A DNA stretch of 64,000 nucleotides from Paraburkholderia guartelaensis (GCF_004353905.1 NZ_SMOD01000010.1:186001-250000); one strand, 5' to 3'; positions 34,625 to 42,956 are shown, counted from the stretch's first letter. The notes: generated by a model from the letters alone, not told the origin. Program-made: numbers and translations.

Positions 34625-35182
34625 ATGCGATTCAACATCCAGCAGGTCCGGCGCAGTGTCATCGGCTACGGCAGCGCATGTGCCGCCATGCTCGTTCCCG
34701 CCGCCCTCCTCGTCCTCTCTCCCGGTGCTCGCGCACAGACAGTTGACGATGCGCCTGCAGCGCCAGTCGCGGTTGCCAGCGTCGCGAACGCCGCCCCGGA
34801 TGTCGTTCCTGCAACACCTGCGGCACTCGTTCCCGCCACGCTTGAAGTGAGCACGCCGGCCGGCGGCGCCCCCTCGACGGACACAGACTCGACCAGCGCC
34901 GCGGCCGCCAGCGGCCACGCCCCGGCCGACCCCGTCGCGTTTGGCAACGACGGCGGCAACGACGGCGCCTTCGCGGGCATCGGTTCTCTCGACGATCAGA
35001 CGCTTTCGCGCCAGCGCGGCGGCGCCGTCGGCATGGTGATGGTGGCGGCCACCCCGCAACTGATGCGCGGCAGCAACAACGTGACGCTCTGGGACGAAAT
35101 CGCGCCGCCCGCACCGCTGCCGATCCCCGTCGACGCCACCCAGAACGCGCAGGGCAACGTCGCGAGCTACACGAGAAAGTAA
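34625..35182 (+). CDS. Exported small protein, first gene of the fap-like operon
   Basis: 185 residues. The signal peptide is about 1-37 (ending ARAQ). An Ala/Val/Pro-rich region (40-100) is followed by the motif L-D-D-Q-T-L-S-R-Q-R-G-G (122-133), then a hydrophobic G-M-V-M-V-A and a Pro-rich tail. The L-D-D...L-x-x-x-R-G-G stretch resembles the double-glycine leaders cut by C39 peptidases, and a C39 peptidase is encoded in the same operon. A FapE-like protein downstream has a related D-D-x-L-x-x-x-x-G-K-Y stretch. The position at the head of the operon is like fapA, but similarity to FapA cannot be shown by eye. Confidence 0.8.
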   Translation: MRFNIQQVRRSVIGYGSACAAMLVPAALLVLSPGARAQTVDDAPAAPVAVASVANAAPDVVPATPAALVPATLEVSTPAGGAPSTDTDSTSAAAASGHAPADPVAFGNDGGNDGAFAGIGSLDDQTLSRQRGGAVGMVMVAATPQLMRGSNNVTLWDEIAPPAPLPIPVDATQNAQGNVASYTRK

Positions 35183-35303
35183 CGATGAGATAGCACCCGT
35201 GCCGCTTGCGGCGCGGTGTCCGGTTCGCTGCGAATGCGCGAAGCCAGGACAAAAGGACCGGACAAGGCGCCAATGCGCCGACTCCGTCCAGGAGGAGACC
35301 AGC

Positions 35304-35816
35304 ATGAGAGCACGCAACTCGACGCGCGGCACAAGCCGCCGCGCAGTCCGCCGCTCGGTCCAGGTCGTCGCCGCCCTGTGCGGCGTCCTGGTTGCGAGTG
35401 TCACGGCGGACGTGGCCGCCCAGCAGGTCACGAACCCCGGCGATGTCATTGTCGAACGTGACATCACCCCGCGCAGCGCCTTCGACAACGTGCCGAAGAG
35501 TCAGGACCCGGTGCTCGTGCGCGCCACGACCTTTCCCAAGAACAGCTTCGACCCGGCGATGGCGACGCTCGTCACCGACACGGATCTCACCAACGCGCAC
35601 GGCTCGAGCGGCGTGAACGCGAACGGCGCATTGAGCGCGCAGACCGCCGGCGTCCAGGCGCTCACACGCATCCTCACGGGCAGCGCGACCGGCTCGAACG
35701 TGGCGGCAGGCGCCGGTGCGACCGCCGGCGTCGGCGCCGGCCTCGGCGGCACGATTTCCTCGACGATCACAGGCGCGCTCGCCCCACTCACGGGCGCCAT
35801 GGGAGGCATGAAATGA
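35304..35816 (+). CDS. Exported protein of unknown family, second gene of the fap-like operon
   Basis: 170 residues with a signal peptide (about 1-39; basic RRAVRRS then a hydrophobic run ending DVAAQ). The mature part has a polar region V-T-N-P-G-D-V-I-V-E-R-D (about 42-53), followed by DPVLVRATTFPKNSFDP. The C-terminal third is Ala/Gly/Thr-rich and hydrophobic (AGATAGVGAGLGGTISSTITG). The ATG is preceded by AGGAGGAGA. It overlaps the next gene by 4 bases. It has no clear counterpart among the six Pseudomonas Fap proteins that I can name. Confidence 0.78.
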   Translation: MRARNSTRGTSRRAVRRSVQVVAALCGVLVASVTADVAAQQVTNPGDVIVERDITPRSAFDNVPKSQDPVLVRATTFPKNSFDPAMATLVTDTDLTNAHGSSGVNANGALSAQTAGVQALTRILTGSATGSNVAAGAGATAGVGAGLGGTISSTITGALAPLTGAMGGMK

Positions 35817-36442
35817 GCCGTTCGATCCAGACGTCGCGCACGTTGCGCACTGCGCTTCCCAGCGCGCTCGTCTGCGCTGCCGCGCTCGCCTTCGCCGGCG
35901 CCGCGCAGGCCCAGGTGAGCGTCGGCGCGATCGCGAGCATCGCCCCGGGCGCCGCCACGTCGACGACCGGCGCGCTCACGGTGAACGAAACCGCGGGCCT
36001 CGACAACGCGCAGGCCAACCAGCTGACGATCACGACCGGCAACGTGTCGATCAACGTGAACGGCGACGAACAGCTCGCCAGCGTGACGGCGCAGCTCAAA
36101 GGCGCGAGCGCGACGATAGGTGCAGGAGCTTTTGCGAACACGAACGGCGCAATGATGGTGAATCAGTCGGCGGGCGTGGGCAATATCCAGCGCAACACTG
36201 CTCTCATCAGCAGTGGTGCGATTGGTGTAGTGGCAGTCTCGGACGGGGAGCTGTCCAAGGCGGCTGCTCAAAACGGCGGTCAGGGGCAAATGGCCCAGGC
36301 AGGGGGTATTCGTGAGGTACGCATCGACAATGCGGCATTCAGGAATGCGACGGGCCTCGTGCAGGTGAACCAGACGGCCGGCGCCGGTAACGCTACGGCA
36401 AACAGTTTTGTGCTCCGTCCCCCGGCGGGCACTCTTTTTTAA
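35813..36442 (+). CDS. FapB-like minor amyloid subunit
   Basis: 209 residues with a signal peptide ending about residue 33 (AAQA-Q). Three copies of a V-N-[EQ]-[ST]-A-G-x-x-N-x-x-x-N repeat are present, at about 53-74 (TGALTVNETAGLDNAQANQL), 112-132 and 181-201. A repeat with Asn/Gln ladders like this is the hallmark of FapB/FapC fibre proteins. Its size and position (before the larger FapC-like gene) match fapB, the nucleator in Pseudomonas. It starts inside the stop of the previous gene (ATGA), with GGGAGG upstream. Confidence 0.8.
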   Translation: MSRSIQTSRTLRTALPSALVCAAALAFAGAAQAQVSVGAIASIAPGAATSTTGALTVNETAGLDNAQANQLTITTGNVSINVNGDEQLASVTAQLKGASATIGAGAFANTNGAMMVNQSAGVGNIQRNTALISSGAIGVVAVSDGELSKAAAQNGGQGQMAQAGGIREVRIDNAAFRNATGLVQVNQTAGAGNATANSFVLRPPAGTLF

Positions 36443-36469
36443 CTGACCACTCAGTATCGGAGCGAAATC

Positions 36470-38047
36470 ATGAAGCGCACCCTCATAGCAGCGGCAGTTC
36501 TTGCGTCGGCGGTAGGTTCCGCTCACGCAGCAAATTCGGCGTATCTCTTCAACGCCACAGGCGTCACCGAATACGTCGGCATCGACGGCTTCGTCAGGCT
36601 GTTCGGCTGCGTGTCGGTTTCGAGCACGGCCGGCGCCGTCATCAATAACACCCAAACCACGAGCGGCGGCACGCTTCTTCCGCAAGCACAGAGCTATACG
36701 AGCGGCAAGGTCACGACGACGTTCAACAATACGGACTGGAGCGTGACGGGCACCGGCAACAACTCGTTCTACAAGTATTCGAACTCGAGCAATTCGAGCA
36801 TGTCGTCCTCGTCGAGCAGCTCGTCGCACACGCATGACGTCAATGCGTCGACGACGAAGTCCTCGTCGAGCAGCTCGACCTTCGGCAAGACGCTCAACGC
36901 AAGCGTGAGCGCCGACTATCACGTCGCGACCGACAACGGCGGCACGCACAATCACACGACCGCCAGCACCTATAGCGACACGGGCAGCGCGGCCCTCGGC
37001 ACGAGCTACAGCAGCGTGGGCAACAACACGTCGACGAAGTCGCAAAGCGGCAATGGCAGCCTCCAGGCCAACGCCTCGTGGTCGCACACCGGCAATCACA
37101 AGAACGGCTCGGCCGGCATCAACCTCAGCGGCTCGGAAAGCACGTCGCACACGACGACCAACGCGCATAACAACAGCGACACGACGAACGTCGGCGCAGC
37201 GTGGGCCGTGAACAACAACAAGAACACCAGCAACAGCTCGACCACGGCCAACACGGCTTATGCCGACGGCACGGGCAGCGCTGCGCTTTCGGCGAGCGTG
37301 AGCGGCACGAGCTCGAAGACGAAGAATTCTTCGGACACGTACGCCCACACGTACAGCACGTCGAGCACGAGTTCGGATTCGCATCAGCATTCGTCCTCGA
37401 AGAGCTCGAGCTCGAACAGCGGCTGGGGCTATAACGTGAGCGACACGCTCAACACGGTCGACGAGCACACCACGGGCTCGATCACGCAGCACTACAACAC
37501 GCAGGCAGCGGGCACGCTCGACGCCAACACCGGCAGCGGCGCAGCAACCGGCGTGACGGGCAACCTCGGCGTGAACATCGCGGAAGGCATCAACAACGCA
37601 CAAAGCAACGACGTCGCGCTCGCTTCCGTCGACATGGGCAACGTGTTCGGCAACGCGCAGATCTTCAACAACCAGGCCTCCAGCGGTACGGCCAACGTGA
37701 AGAACTTCAATCTGAACGCGTCGGTCGGTGACGGCTCGCTCGCCAACGTTTCGGGCAACGTCGGCGTGAACGTCGCATCCGGTATCGGCAACGCGCAGAA
37801 CAACAGCCTCGCCGGCTCCGTGACGACTGCAACCAAGGGCGACTTCTCGACGGTTGCGATGGTCGCGACGGACAACAACTCGCAAAACGCCGCCATGTCG
37901 GCAACTGGCCAGTTCCAGGGTACGGCCAGCCTCGGCGCCAATACGCTCACCGGCGCGCAAGGCAACATCGGCGTGAACATTGCCGGCGGCATCGGCAACC
38001 TGCAGCACAACGGCATGGCAATCGCCGCGATGAACAACGGCCACTAA
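36470..38047 (+). CDS. FapC-like major amyloid subunit with a Ser/Thr/Asn/His-rich insert
   Basis: 525 residues with a signal peptide (1-20, ending AHA). A short ordered region containing C47 precedes a very long Ser/Thr/Asn/His/Gly-rich part (about 95-345; many S-S-S, H-T-H, T-T-T). The C-terminal third has three repeats of G-N-[LVI]-G-V-N-[IV]-A-x-G-I-x-N-x-Q-x-N near residues 364, 429 and 498. This is the FapC repeat pattern. Unlike Pseudomonas FapC as I know it, there is no C-terminal CxxC, and the low-complexity region is one N-terminal block rather than linkers between repeats. It lies 27 bases after the FapB-like gene. Base composition is richer in A than its neighbours. Confidence 0.8.
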   Translation: MKRTLIAAAVLASAVGSAHAANSAYLFNATGVTEYVGIDGFVRLFGCVSVSSTAGAVINNTQTTSGGTLLPQAQSYTSGKVTTTFNNTDWSVTGTGNNSFYKYSNSSNSSMSSSSSSSSHTHDVNASTTKSSSSSSTFGKTLNASVSADYHVATDNGGTHNHTTASTYSDTGSAALGTSYSSVGNNTSTKSQSGNGSLQANASWSHTGNHKNGSAGINLSGSESTSHTTTNAHNNSDTTNVGAAWAVNNNKNTSNSSTTANTAYADGTGSAALSASVSGTSSKTKNSSDTYAHTYSTSSTSSDSHQHSSSKSSSSNSGWGYNVSDTLNTVDEHTTGSITQHYNTQAAGTLDANTGSGAATGVTGNLGVNIAEGINNAQSNDVALASVDMGNVFGNAQIFNNQASSGTANVKNFNLNASVGDGSLANVSGNVGVNVASGIGNAQNNSLAGSVTTATKGDFSTVAMVATDNNSQNAAMSATGQFQGTASLGANTLTGAQGNIGVNIAGGIGNLQHNGMAIAAMNNGH

Positions 38048-38107
38048 GCACGGCTGGTAGCACCGCAGGAACTGGGCTCGCCCCAGGCAGAAAACGCAGC
38101 AAGCAAC

Positions 38108-38139
38108 GCGCGCCGGCTGTCCCACCGCAGCCGGCGCGC
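38108..38139. promoter_or_regulatory. Stable intercistronic RNA hairpin after the FapC-like gene
   Basis: A perfect 12-base stem GCGCGCCGGCTG / CAGCCGGCGCGC with an 8-base loop and no T run. It lies 60 bases after the FapC-like stop and 24 bases before the C39 gene start. It could stabilise the subunit mRNA 3' end or lower downstream expression. Confidence 0.6.
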
Positions 38140-38162
38140 ATACCAGAAGGTAGGAGACCACC

Positions 38163-38885
38163 ATGTCCGGGCCCGTATCGACCCCGGCGTCAAGGATGTT
38201 TGTCGTCGCGCTGACGCTCTCGGCCAGCGCGGCCCTTGTGCCTGTGCATGCGCAGCAGTCGACGCTAGACGCGACCCACCTCATCGGCGTGCCGGTGAAG
38301 CTTCCGGTCCACTCGATGCGCGACCTTCGCTATCGCAGCATCGTCAGCCAGCAGTATGACTACAGCTGCGGCGCCGCCGCACTCGCCACACTGCTCAAGT
38401 ACGGCTACGGCATCGACATCCCCGAACCTGAGTTGATCCGCCAGATGATGGTGTTCTCCACACCCGAGGTGGTCGTCAAGAACGGCTTCTCCATGCTCGA
38501 CATGAAGAAGTTCGTCGAGACGATCGGCTTGCGCGGCCGCGGTTTTCGCGTCAACACCGACGCGCTCTACCACCTGCAGATTCCCGTGCTGGTGCTCATG
38601 AACATCGATGGCTATGAGCACTTCGTGATCGTCAAGCACGCCGAAAACGGCCGCATCTTCATTGCGGACCCCGCGCTCGGCAACCGTATCGTCGCCGAAG
38701 ACGACTTCGCCAAGACATGGAACGGCCTCGTCTTCGCGGTGCTCGGCAAACCGTTCCTGGAGGATTCTCCGCTGTTGCAGAACAACGAGTCGCTAGCGCT
38801 CAAGCTGCGTGAAAACGCCCTGCTCAACGGCACTGCGGCGACTCCCTTCTTCGAATACGGCCTCGATAAGGCCGTCATGTTCTGA
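38163..38885 (+). CDS. Periplasmic C39-family cysteine protease, FapD-like
   Basis: 240 residues with a signal-like N terminus (1-30, ending VHAQ). The papain-like C39 fold has C69 (YDYSCGAAAL), H153 (GYEHFVIVK) and D169 (IADPALGN), with Gln63/Gln64 as the oxyanion residue. There is no ABC or transmembrane domain, unlike bacteriocin exporters. Such exported stand-alone C39 proteins are FapD in the fap operon, where the enzyme is needed for fibre assembly. Here it follows the two repeat proteins in the same order as in fap. The start ATG 38163 has TAGGAGA nearby. Confidence 0.88.
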   Translation: MSGPVSTPASRMFVVALTLSASAALVPVHAQQSTLDATHLIGVPVKLPVHSMRDLRYRSIVSQQYDYSCGAAALATLLKYGYGIDIPEPELIRQMMVFSTPEVVVKNGFSMLDMKKFVETIGLRGRGFRVNTDALYHLQIPVLVLMNIDGYEHFVIVKHAENGRIFIADPALGNRIVAEDDFAKTWNGLVFAVLGKPFLEDSPLLQNNESLALKLRENALLNGTAATPFFEYGLDKAVMF

Positions 38886-38898
38886 AGTACGAAGAATC

Positions 38899-39744
38899 AT
38901 GAAACGCAACCTCTCACAGTGTGGCATCGCGGCAGCCGTCTCCGCGCTCGCCTGCGCTTTTTCGAGCGGTGCGCTAGCGGCCGAAGGCATCGGCTTGCCG
39001 CAGCCGGTGCCGGCGTTTCTCGCGAACGCCGACGGACAGGCGCAAGGCATCCGCTGCGAAGCCGTCGGCGACGACGTGCTCGCGCATCAGACCGGCAAAT
39101 ATGCCGGCAGCGACATGATTTCCGGGTTCGTTCTGAACCTGCTTTCTCAATGGCAATTGCCAAACGGCGCGACCGCAGTCGCGCAAGGCGCGCTCTCGGT
39201 CGCCCAGAATGCGGCCAACCAGGTGAGCGCGCAGGTGAAGACGTATGCAACCGTGATCGACCCGACGCAGGGCGGGACCACGGGCACAAACAGCGGCGCC
39301 AATCCAAACGCGACGGCCACCGGCGGCCAGAACGTCTCGATCAACGGCGTCTCGCAGATCACTCAGGTGGCCGGCAACGGCAATACAGGCGCCAATGCCG
39401 CAACCATCTCCTATGACAACAACGCGCCGCAACTCGCGAGTCTGCCAGGCGCACTCAACCAGTCGAGCGCGTCGGCATCGAACGCGACCGGCAGCATAAA
39501 AGCGGGCATCTCGTTCGGCAGTAACGGCGTCAACGTGACGCTGCAAACGCCGGCGGGCGTCGCCACGCAGAACATCGTGCCGGGCAACATGCAGCAGGCC
39601 GGCGCGATCGCCCAGTTACTCCAGGTCGCAGGCAACAACCAGCAGGTCGCCAACCAGTTGCAACTGAGTCTGCAGACGCAGCAGATGACGTCGCAAATGA
39701 TCCGGCAGACCGGCGTATTACAGGCTCTGCGAAATCTCCACTAA
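38899..39744 (+). CDS. FapE-like exported protein
   Basis: 281 residues with a signal peptide (about 1-28, ending ALAAE). The segment G-D-D-V-L-A-H-Q-T-G-K-Y (57-68), then GFVLNLLSQWQ (76-86), precedes a Gln/Asn/Ala-rich part with V-A-Q-N-A-A-N-Q-type repeats and a central Thr/Gly/Asn-rich stretch. The end is Gln-rich (QLSLQTQQMTSQMIRQ). Its place between the C39 protease and the beta-barrel gene is that of FapE, a minor fibre component; sequence evidence alone is moderate. ATG 38899 is chosen because it begins a good signal peptide (MKRNLSQCGIAAAVSALAC). Confidence 0.72.
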   Translation: MKRNLSQCGIAAAVSALACAFSSGALAAEGIGLPQPVPAFLANADGQAQGIRCEAVGDDVLAHQTGKYAGSDMISGFVLNLLSQWQLPNGATAVAQGALSVAQNAANQVSAQVKTYATVIDPTQGGTTGTNSGANPNATATGGQNVSINGVSQITQVAGNGNTGANAATISYDNNAPQLASLPGALNQSSASASNATGSIKAGISFGSNGVNVTLQTPAGVATQNIVPGNMQQAGAIAQLLQVAGNNQQVANQLQLSLQTQQMTSQMIRQTGVLQALRNLH

Positions 39745-39840
39745 CCGAGGGCTCATAACGAGACGTACCAGCAAGGAGACCACCACGCGGGCAAGGACCC
39801 GCGCGAGAAGCAGCACTTTGAACGAGGAGCATCGACGTGC

Positions 39841-39877
39841 GCGGGCGTGGAACCAGGGGGTTCCGCCGGGCGCCCGC
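39841..39877. promoter_or_regulatory. RNA hairpin before the FapF-like gene
   Basis: Outer arms GCGGGCG / CGCCCGC and inner arms GGAACC / GGTTCC fold into one interrupted stem just 22 bases before ATG 39900. Similar in role to the hairpin at 38108; no T run. Confidence 0.5.
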
Positions 39878-39899
39878 ATTCGATCCCGGGGGAAGAACA

Positions 39900-41390
39900 A
39901 TGAAGATGATGTCAAGGGCGGCCGCGCCACATGTGTCGCTGGCCGCCATTCCAGCAGCCGTTTTACTATTCGCGCTCTCGCAATCCGCCCACGCGCAGGC
40001 GCTACAAAGCCAGTCGATCGAAGACCGCCTGAATACGCTCATGCGCGTCGTCGACGAGCAGCAGAGGCAAATCCAGTCACTGGAGCGCCAGGTGACGAAC
40101 CTCGAAATGGCGCAACGCGGCCGCGGCATGCCGGGTGCGGGCGCGCCTGACGCCGCCTCGGACGCGACGGTCGCGGAACAGCCGGGCGCGGACGGTCTGC
40201 CTGTGCCCTTGCCGCCGCTCGCCCAGGCGCTGCCGGGCGCGACTGCGCCGGGTTCGCTCACCGGCACGGCCACGGGCGTGCCCGTGAATCCGCCCTCGCC
40301 CGACGCGGGCGCGACCAATGGTGCGACCGGCACCTCGGCCGCGAGCGGGCCGCAGCAGGGCGCGCCGGTCGGCGTCAACCCCAACGCCGGCAGCCCGACT
40401 GTGGGCGAGACGCAAAAGAGCGCCGAGCCGTCGCGCACACAAGCCGAAGAAGCGGTCGTGCAACGCGAGCACGCGCCGCTCTTCGACCACAAGCTGACGT
40501 TGGACTGGGGCATCAGCGACAGTTACTACGATCGCCGCCAGCTGCAGCTTTCGGGCTTTCTTGCTCTCGACGCGATCTTCCTCGGCAACATCAATCTGGG
40601 GCAGACCAAGTCGCACACGATCACCGCCGACCTGGACACGCGCTACGGCCTCACCGATCGCATGAGCATCGATGTGGACGTGCCTTACGTCTACCGGCAC
40701 AGCACGTTCATCGTGGGTGGCGCGGGCGGCTCGGCCAGCACGCTCACGGACGCATCGGTCAATTCGAACGCGATCGGCGACGTGAACTTCGGGATCTACT
40801 ACCAGTTCCTGAAGGAAACCAACAGCATCCCCGACGTGGTCGGCAGCCTGCGCGTGAAGACGGACACCGGCACCTCGCCGTTCGGCATCAAGGTTCAGCA
40901 GATCACGCCCGACAACACCAATCTCGTCGCCCCCAGCAAGCTGCCTACAGGCACGGGCTTCTGGAACGTCACGGCCGGCATCTCGGTGCTGAAGACCTAC
41001 GACCCTGTGGTGCTGTTCGGCAGCTTCTCGTACACGTACAACATCGCGCGCTCGTTCGCCGACATCTCCTCGGTGATCGGGCAGACCGAGCCCGCCGAAG
41101 TGAAGCTCGGCGACATCATCCAGTTCGGCGGCGGCGTCGCGCTCGCCTTCTCCGACAAGGACTCGGCGAGCATCTCGTACACCATGGCCATCGAGCCGCA
41201 GTCGAAGACCAAGTCGCCGGGCGGCACCTGGACCGGCGTGCCGGGCAGCGAGACGACAGCCTCGGTGCTCAACTTCGGCCTGAATCACGTGGTCAACAAG
41301 CACCTGACGATCAACGGCGCGGTTTCCGTCGGGCTCACGCCCGATGCACCGAACTTCGTCGTCGGCGTGCGTTTCCCCTACACCTTCTGA
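39900..41390 (+). CDS. FapF-like outer-membrane beta-barrel with coiled-coil N terminus
   Basis: 496 residues. The signal peptide ends about residue 33 (SAHAQ). A heptad coiled coil (about 38-72) has I-E-D-R-L-N-T-L-M-R-V-V-D-E-Q and I-Q-S-L-E-R-Q-V-T-N-L-E. A long Pro/Gly/Ala-rich linker follows to about 190. The barrel domain (about 200-496) has alternating strands and ends in F-P-Y-T-F with a C-terminal Phe. FapF of Pseudomonas is an outer-membrane barrel with a coiled-coil plug, so this layout fits well. It is the secretion pore candidate. Confidence 0.8.
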   Translation: MKMMSRAAAPHVSLAAIPAAVLLFALSQSAHAQALQSQSIEDRLNTLMRVVDEQQRQIQSLERQVTNLEMAQRGRGMPGAGAPDAASDATVAEQPGADGLPVPLPPLAQALPGATAPGSLTGTATGVPVNPPSPDAGATNGATGTSAASGPQQGAPVGVNPNAGSPTVGETQKSAEPSRTQAEEAVVQREHAPLFDHKLTLDWGISDSYYDRRQLQLSGFLALDAIFLGNINLGQTKSHTITADLDTRYGLTDRMSIDVDVPYVYRHSTFIVGGAGGSASTLTDASVNSNAIGDVNFGIYYQFLKETNSIPDVVGSLRVKTDTGTSPFGIKVQQITPDNTNLVAPSKLPTGTGFWNVTAGISVLKTYDPVVLFGSFSYTYNIARSFADISSVIGQTEPAEVKLGDIIQFGGGVALAFSDKDSASISYTMAIEPQSKTKSPGGTWTGVPGSETTASVLNFGLNHVVNKHLTINGAVSVGLTPDAPNFVVGVRFPYTF

Positions 41391-41394
41391 TGAC

Positions 41395-42936
41395 ATGAGG
41401 CCGATCGTGCGCGAATCCTCACATCTGGGCGCAACTGTGACACCGCTCGCTGGAGCCGGGCAGCGTCTCGCCGTGGGCGGGCCGCCGCTTGCCGGGGATG
41501 ATCCCGACGCCGGCCGCGCACGCGACGCGAAGCCCGGGGCGGGGCTCGAACGCACCTTGCTGTATGTCGCGCGCACGCCCGACCCGCTGCTCTGTGCCTA
41601 CCTCAAGAGCCGCGGCTGGGAAATCGCGAGTGCGCGCACGGTGCACGAGGCCTCGCGCCTCGTGAAGCCGGAGGCGGCCTATGCCGGCATCGTCGATCTC
41701 ACGGGTTTCGCCCCGCGCGAGTTCGCGGGCCTCGAGACGATCCTGCGGCTGCAGCAGGTGGGATGGATCGCGCTCACCGACGATTCGCGCCTCACCGACG
41801 CCGAAGTGCGGCGCCTGATCCGCCACTACTGCTTCGACTACGTGCATGTGCCGGTCTCACATGCGACGCTCGACTACCTCGTCGGCCACGCGTTCGGCAT
41901 GGTGTCGCTGTGCGATCTCGACACGCCGGGCGCCGCCGCCGCGAGCCAGGACGAAGACGAGATGGTCGGCACCTGCGAAGCGATGCAGCAGCTCTTTCGC
42001 ACGATCCGCAAGGTGGCCAACACCGACGCTACCGTGTTCATCTCGGGCGAATCGGGCACCGGCAAGGAACTCACGGCGCTCGCGATCCACGAGCGTTCCG
42101 CGCGGCGCAAGGCGACCTTCGTGCCGATCAACTGCGGTGCGATCCCGCATCATCTTCTGCAATCCGAACTGTTTGGCTACGAGCGCGGCGCGTTCACGGG
42201 CGCGAACCAGCGCAAGATCGGGCGCGTCGAATCGGCCAATGGCGGGACGCTCTTTCTCGACGAAATCGGCGACCTGCCGCTGGAAAGCCAGGCAAGCCTG
42301 CTGCGCTTTTTGCAGGAAGGCAAGATCGAACGCCTGGGCGGCCACGAGCAGATTCCGGTGGACGTGCGCATCATCTCGGCCACGCACGTCGATCTCGAGG
42401 CGGCCATGCGCGACGGACGCTTTCGCGCGGACCTCTTTCACCGCCTGTGCGTGCTGCGCGTGGACGAGCCGCCGCTGCGCGCGCGCGGCAAGGACATCGA
42501 AATTCTCGCTCACCACGTGCTGCACAAGTTCAAGCAGGACAGCGCACGCCGCATCCGCGGCTTCACGCCCGATGCCATCGAGGCCCTGTACAACTACAAC
42601 TGGCCTGGCAACGTGCGCGAACTCATCAACCGCGTGCGCCGTGCGATCGTGATGGCCGAAAGCAAACTGATCTCCGCGGAGGATCTCGATCTCGCGCACT
42701 TCACCGCGCAGCAGACGGTCACGCTCGCGCAGGCGCGCGAGGCCGCGGAGCGGCGCGCGATCGAGGCGGCGCTGCTGCGGCACCGGCACCGGCTCACGGA
42801 GGCCGCTGCCGATCTCGGCATCTCGCGCGTGACGCTTTACCGGCTGATGGGCGCGCACGGCCTGCGCGACGAAAAGACGTTCTTCGGCGGCGAAGCGGAG
42901 AACCAGGCGGAATTGCCGCCCGACGCGCAGGACTGA
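41395..42936 (+). CDS. Sigma-54 enhancer-binding protein, VpsR/FleQ-like (EBP-2)
   Basis: 513 residues. An N-terminal disordered extension (about 1-50) precedes a degenerate receiver-like domain with the VpsR-type stretch [29 protein letters not shown]. The AAA+ domain has [19 protein letters not shown] and [12 protein letters not shown]. The Fis-type HTH is [21 protein letters not shown]. It starts 4 bases after the FapF-like stop, so it is cotranscribed with the fibre genes and could give positive feedback. Its paralogue EBP-1 is at 32693. The FleQ and VpsR families bind c-di-GMP; whether this one does is unknown. Confidence 0.93.
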   Translation: MRPIVRESSHLGATVTPLAGAGQRLAVGGPPLAGDDPDAGRARDAKPGAGLERTLLYVARTPDPLLCAYLKSRGWEIASARTVHEASRLVKPEAAYAGIVDLTGFAPREFAGLETILRLQQVGWIALTDDSRLTDAEVRRLIRHYCFDYVHVPVSHATLDYLVGHAFGMVSLCDLDTPGAAAASQDEDEMVGTCEAMQQLFRTIRKVANTDATVFISGESGTGKELTALAIHERSARRKATFVPINCGAIPHHLLQSELFGYERGAFTGANQRKIGRVESANGGTLFLDEIGDLPLESQASLLRFLQEGKIERLGGHEQIPVDVRIISATHVDLEAAMRDGRFRADLFHRLCVLRVDEPPLRARGKDIEILAHHVLHKFKQDSARRIRGFTPDAIEALYNYNWPGNVRELINRVRRAIVMAESKLISAEDLDLAHFTAQQTVTLAQAREAAERRAIEAALLRHRHRLTEAAADLGISRVTLYRLMGAHGLRDEKTFFGGEAENQAELPPDAQD

Positions 42937-42956
42937 AACAGCGATTGCGCAGAGGA

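Noticed and set aside
36780..37440. Ser/Thr-rich stretch as a possible frameshift or pseudogene
   Set aside because: The frame is continuous from signal peptide to the C-terminal repeats, and the skewed composition is in frame with the flanking domains.
38163..38885. Bacteriocin export system suggested by the C39 peptidase
   Set aside because: There is no ABC ATPase or membrane domain, the enzyme has its own signal peptide, and the neighbours match a fibre operon. The double-glycine-like motif is kept as a separate hypothesis.
39776..39788. GGAGACCACCACG before the FapF-like gene resembles the GGAGACCACCATG start of the C39 gene
   Set aside because: The ATG is replaced by ACG and no conserved frame follows, so a decayed gene start cannot be supported.
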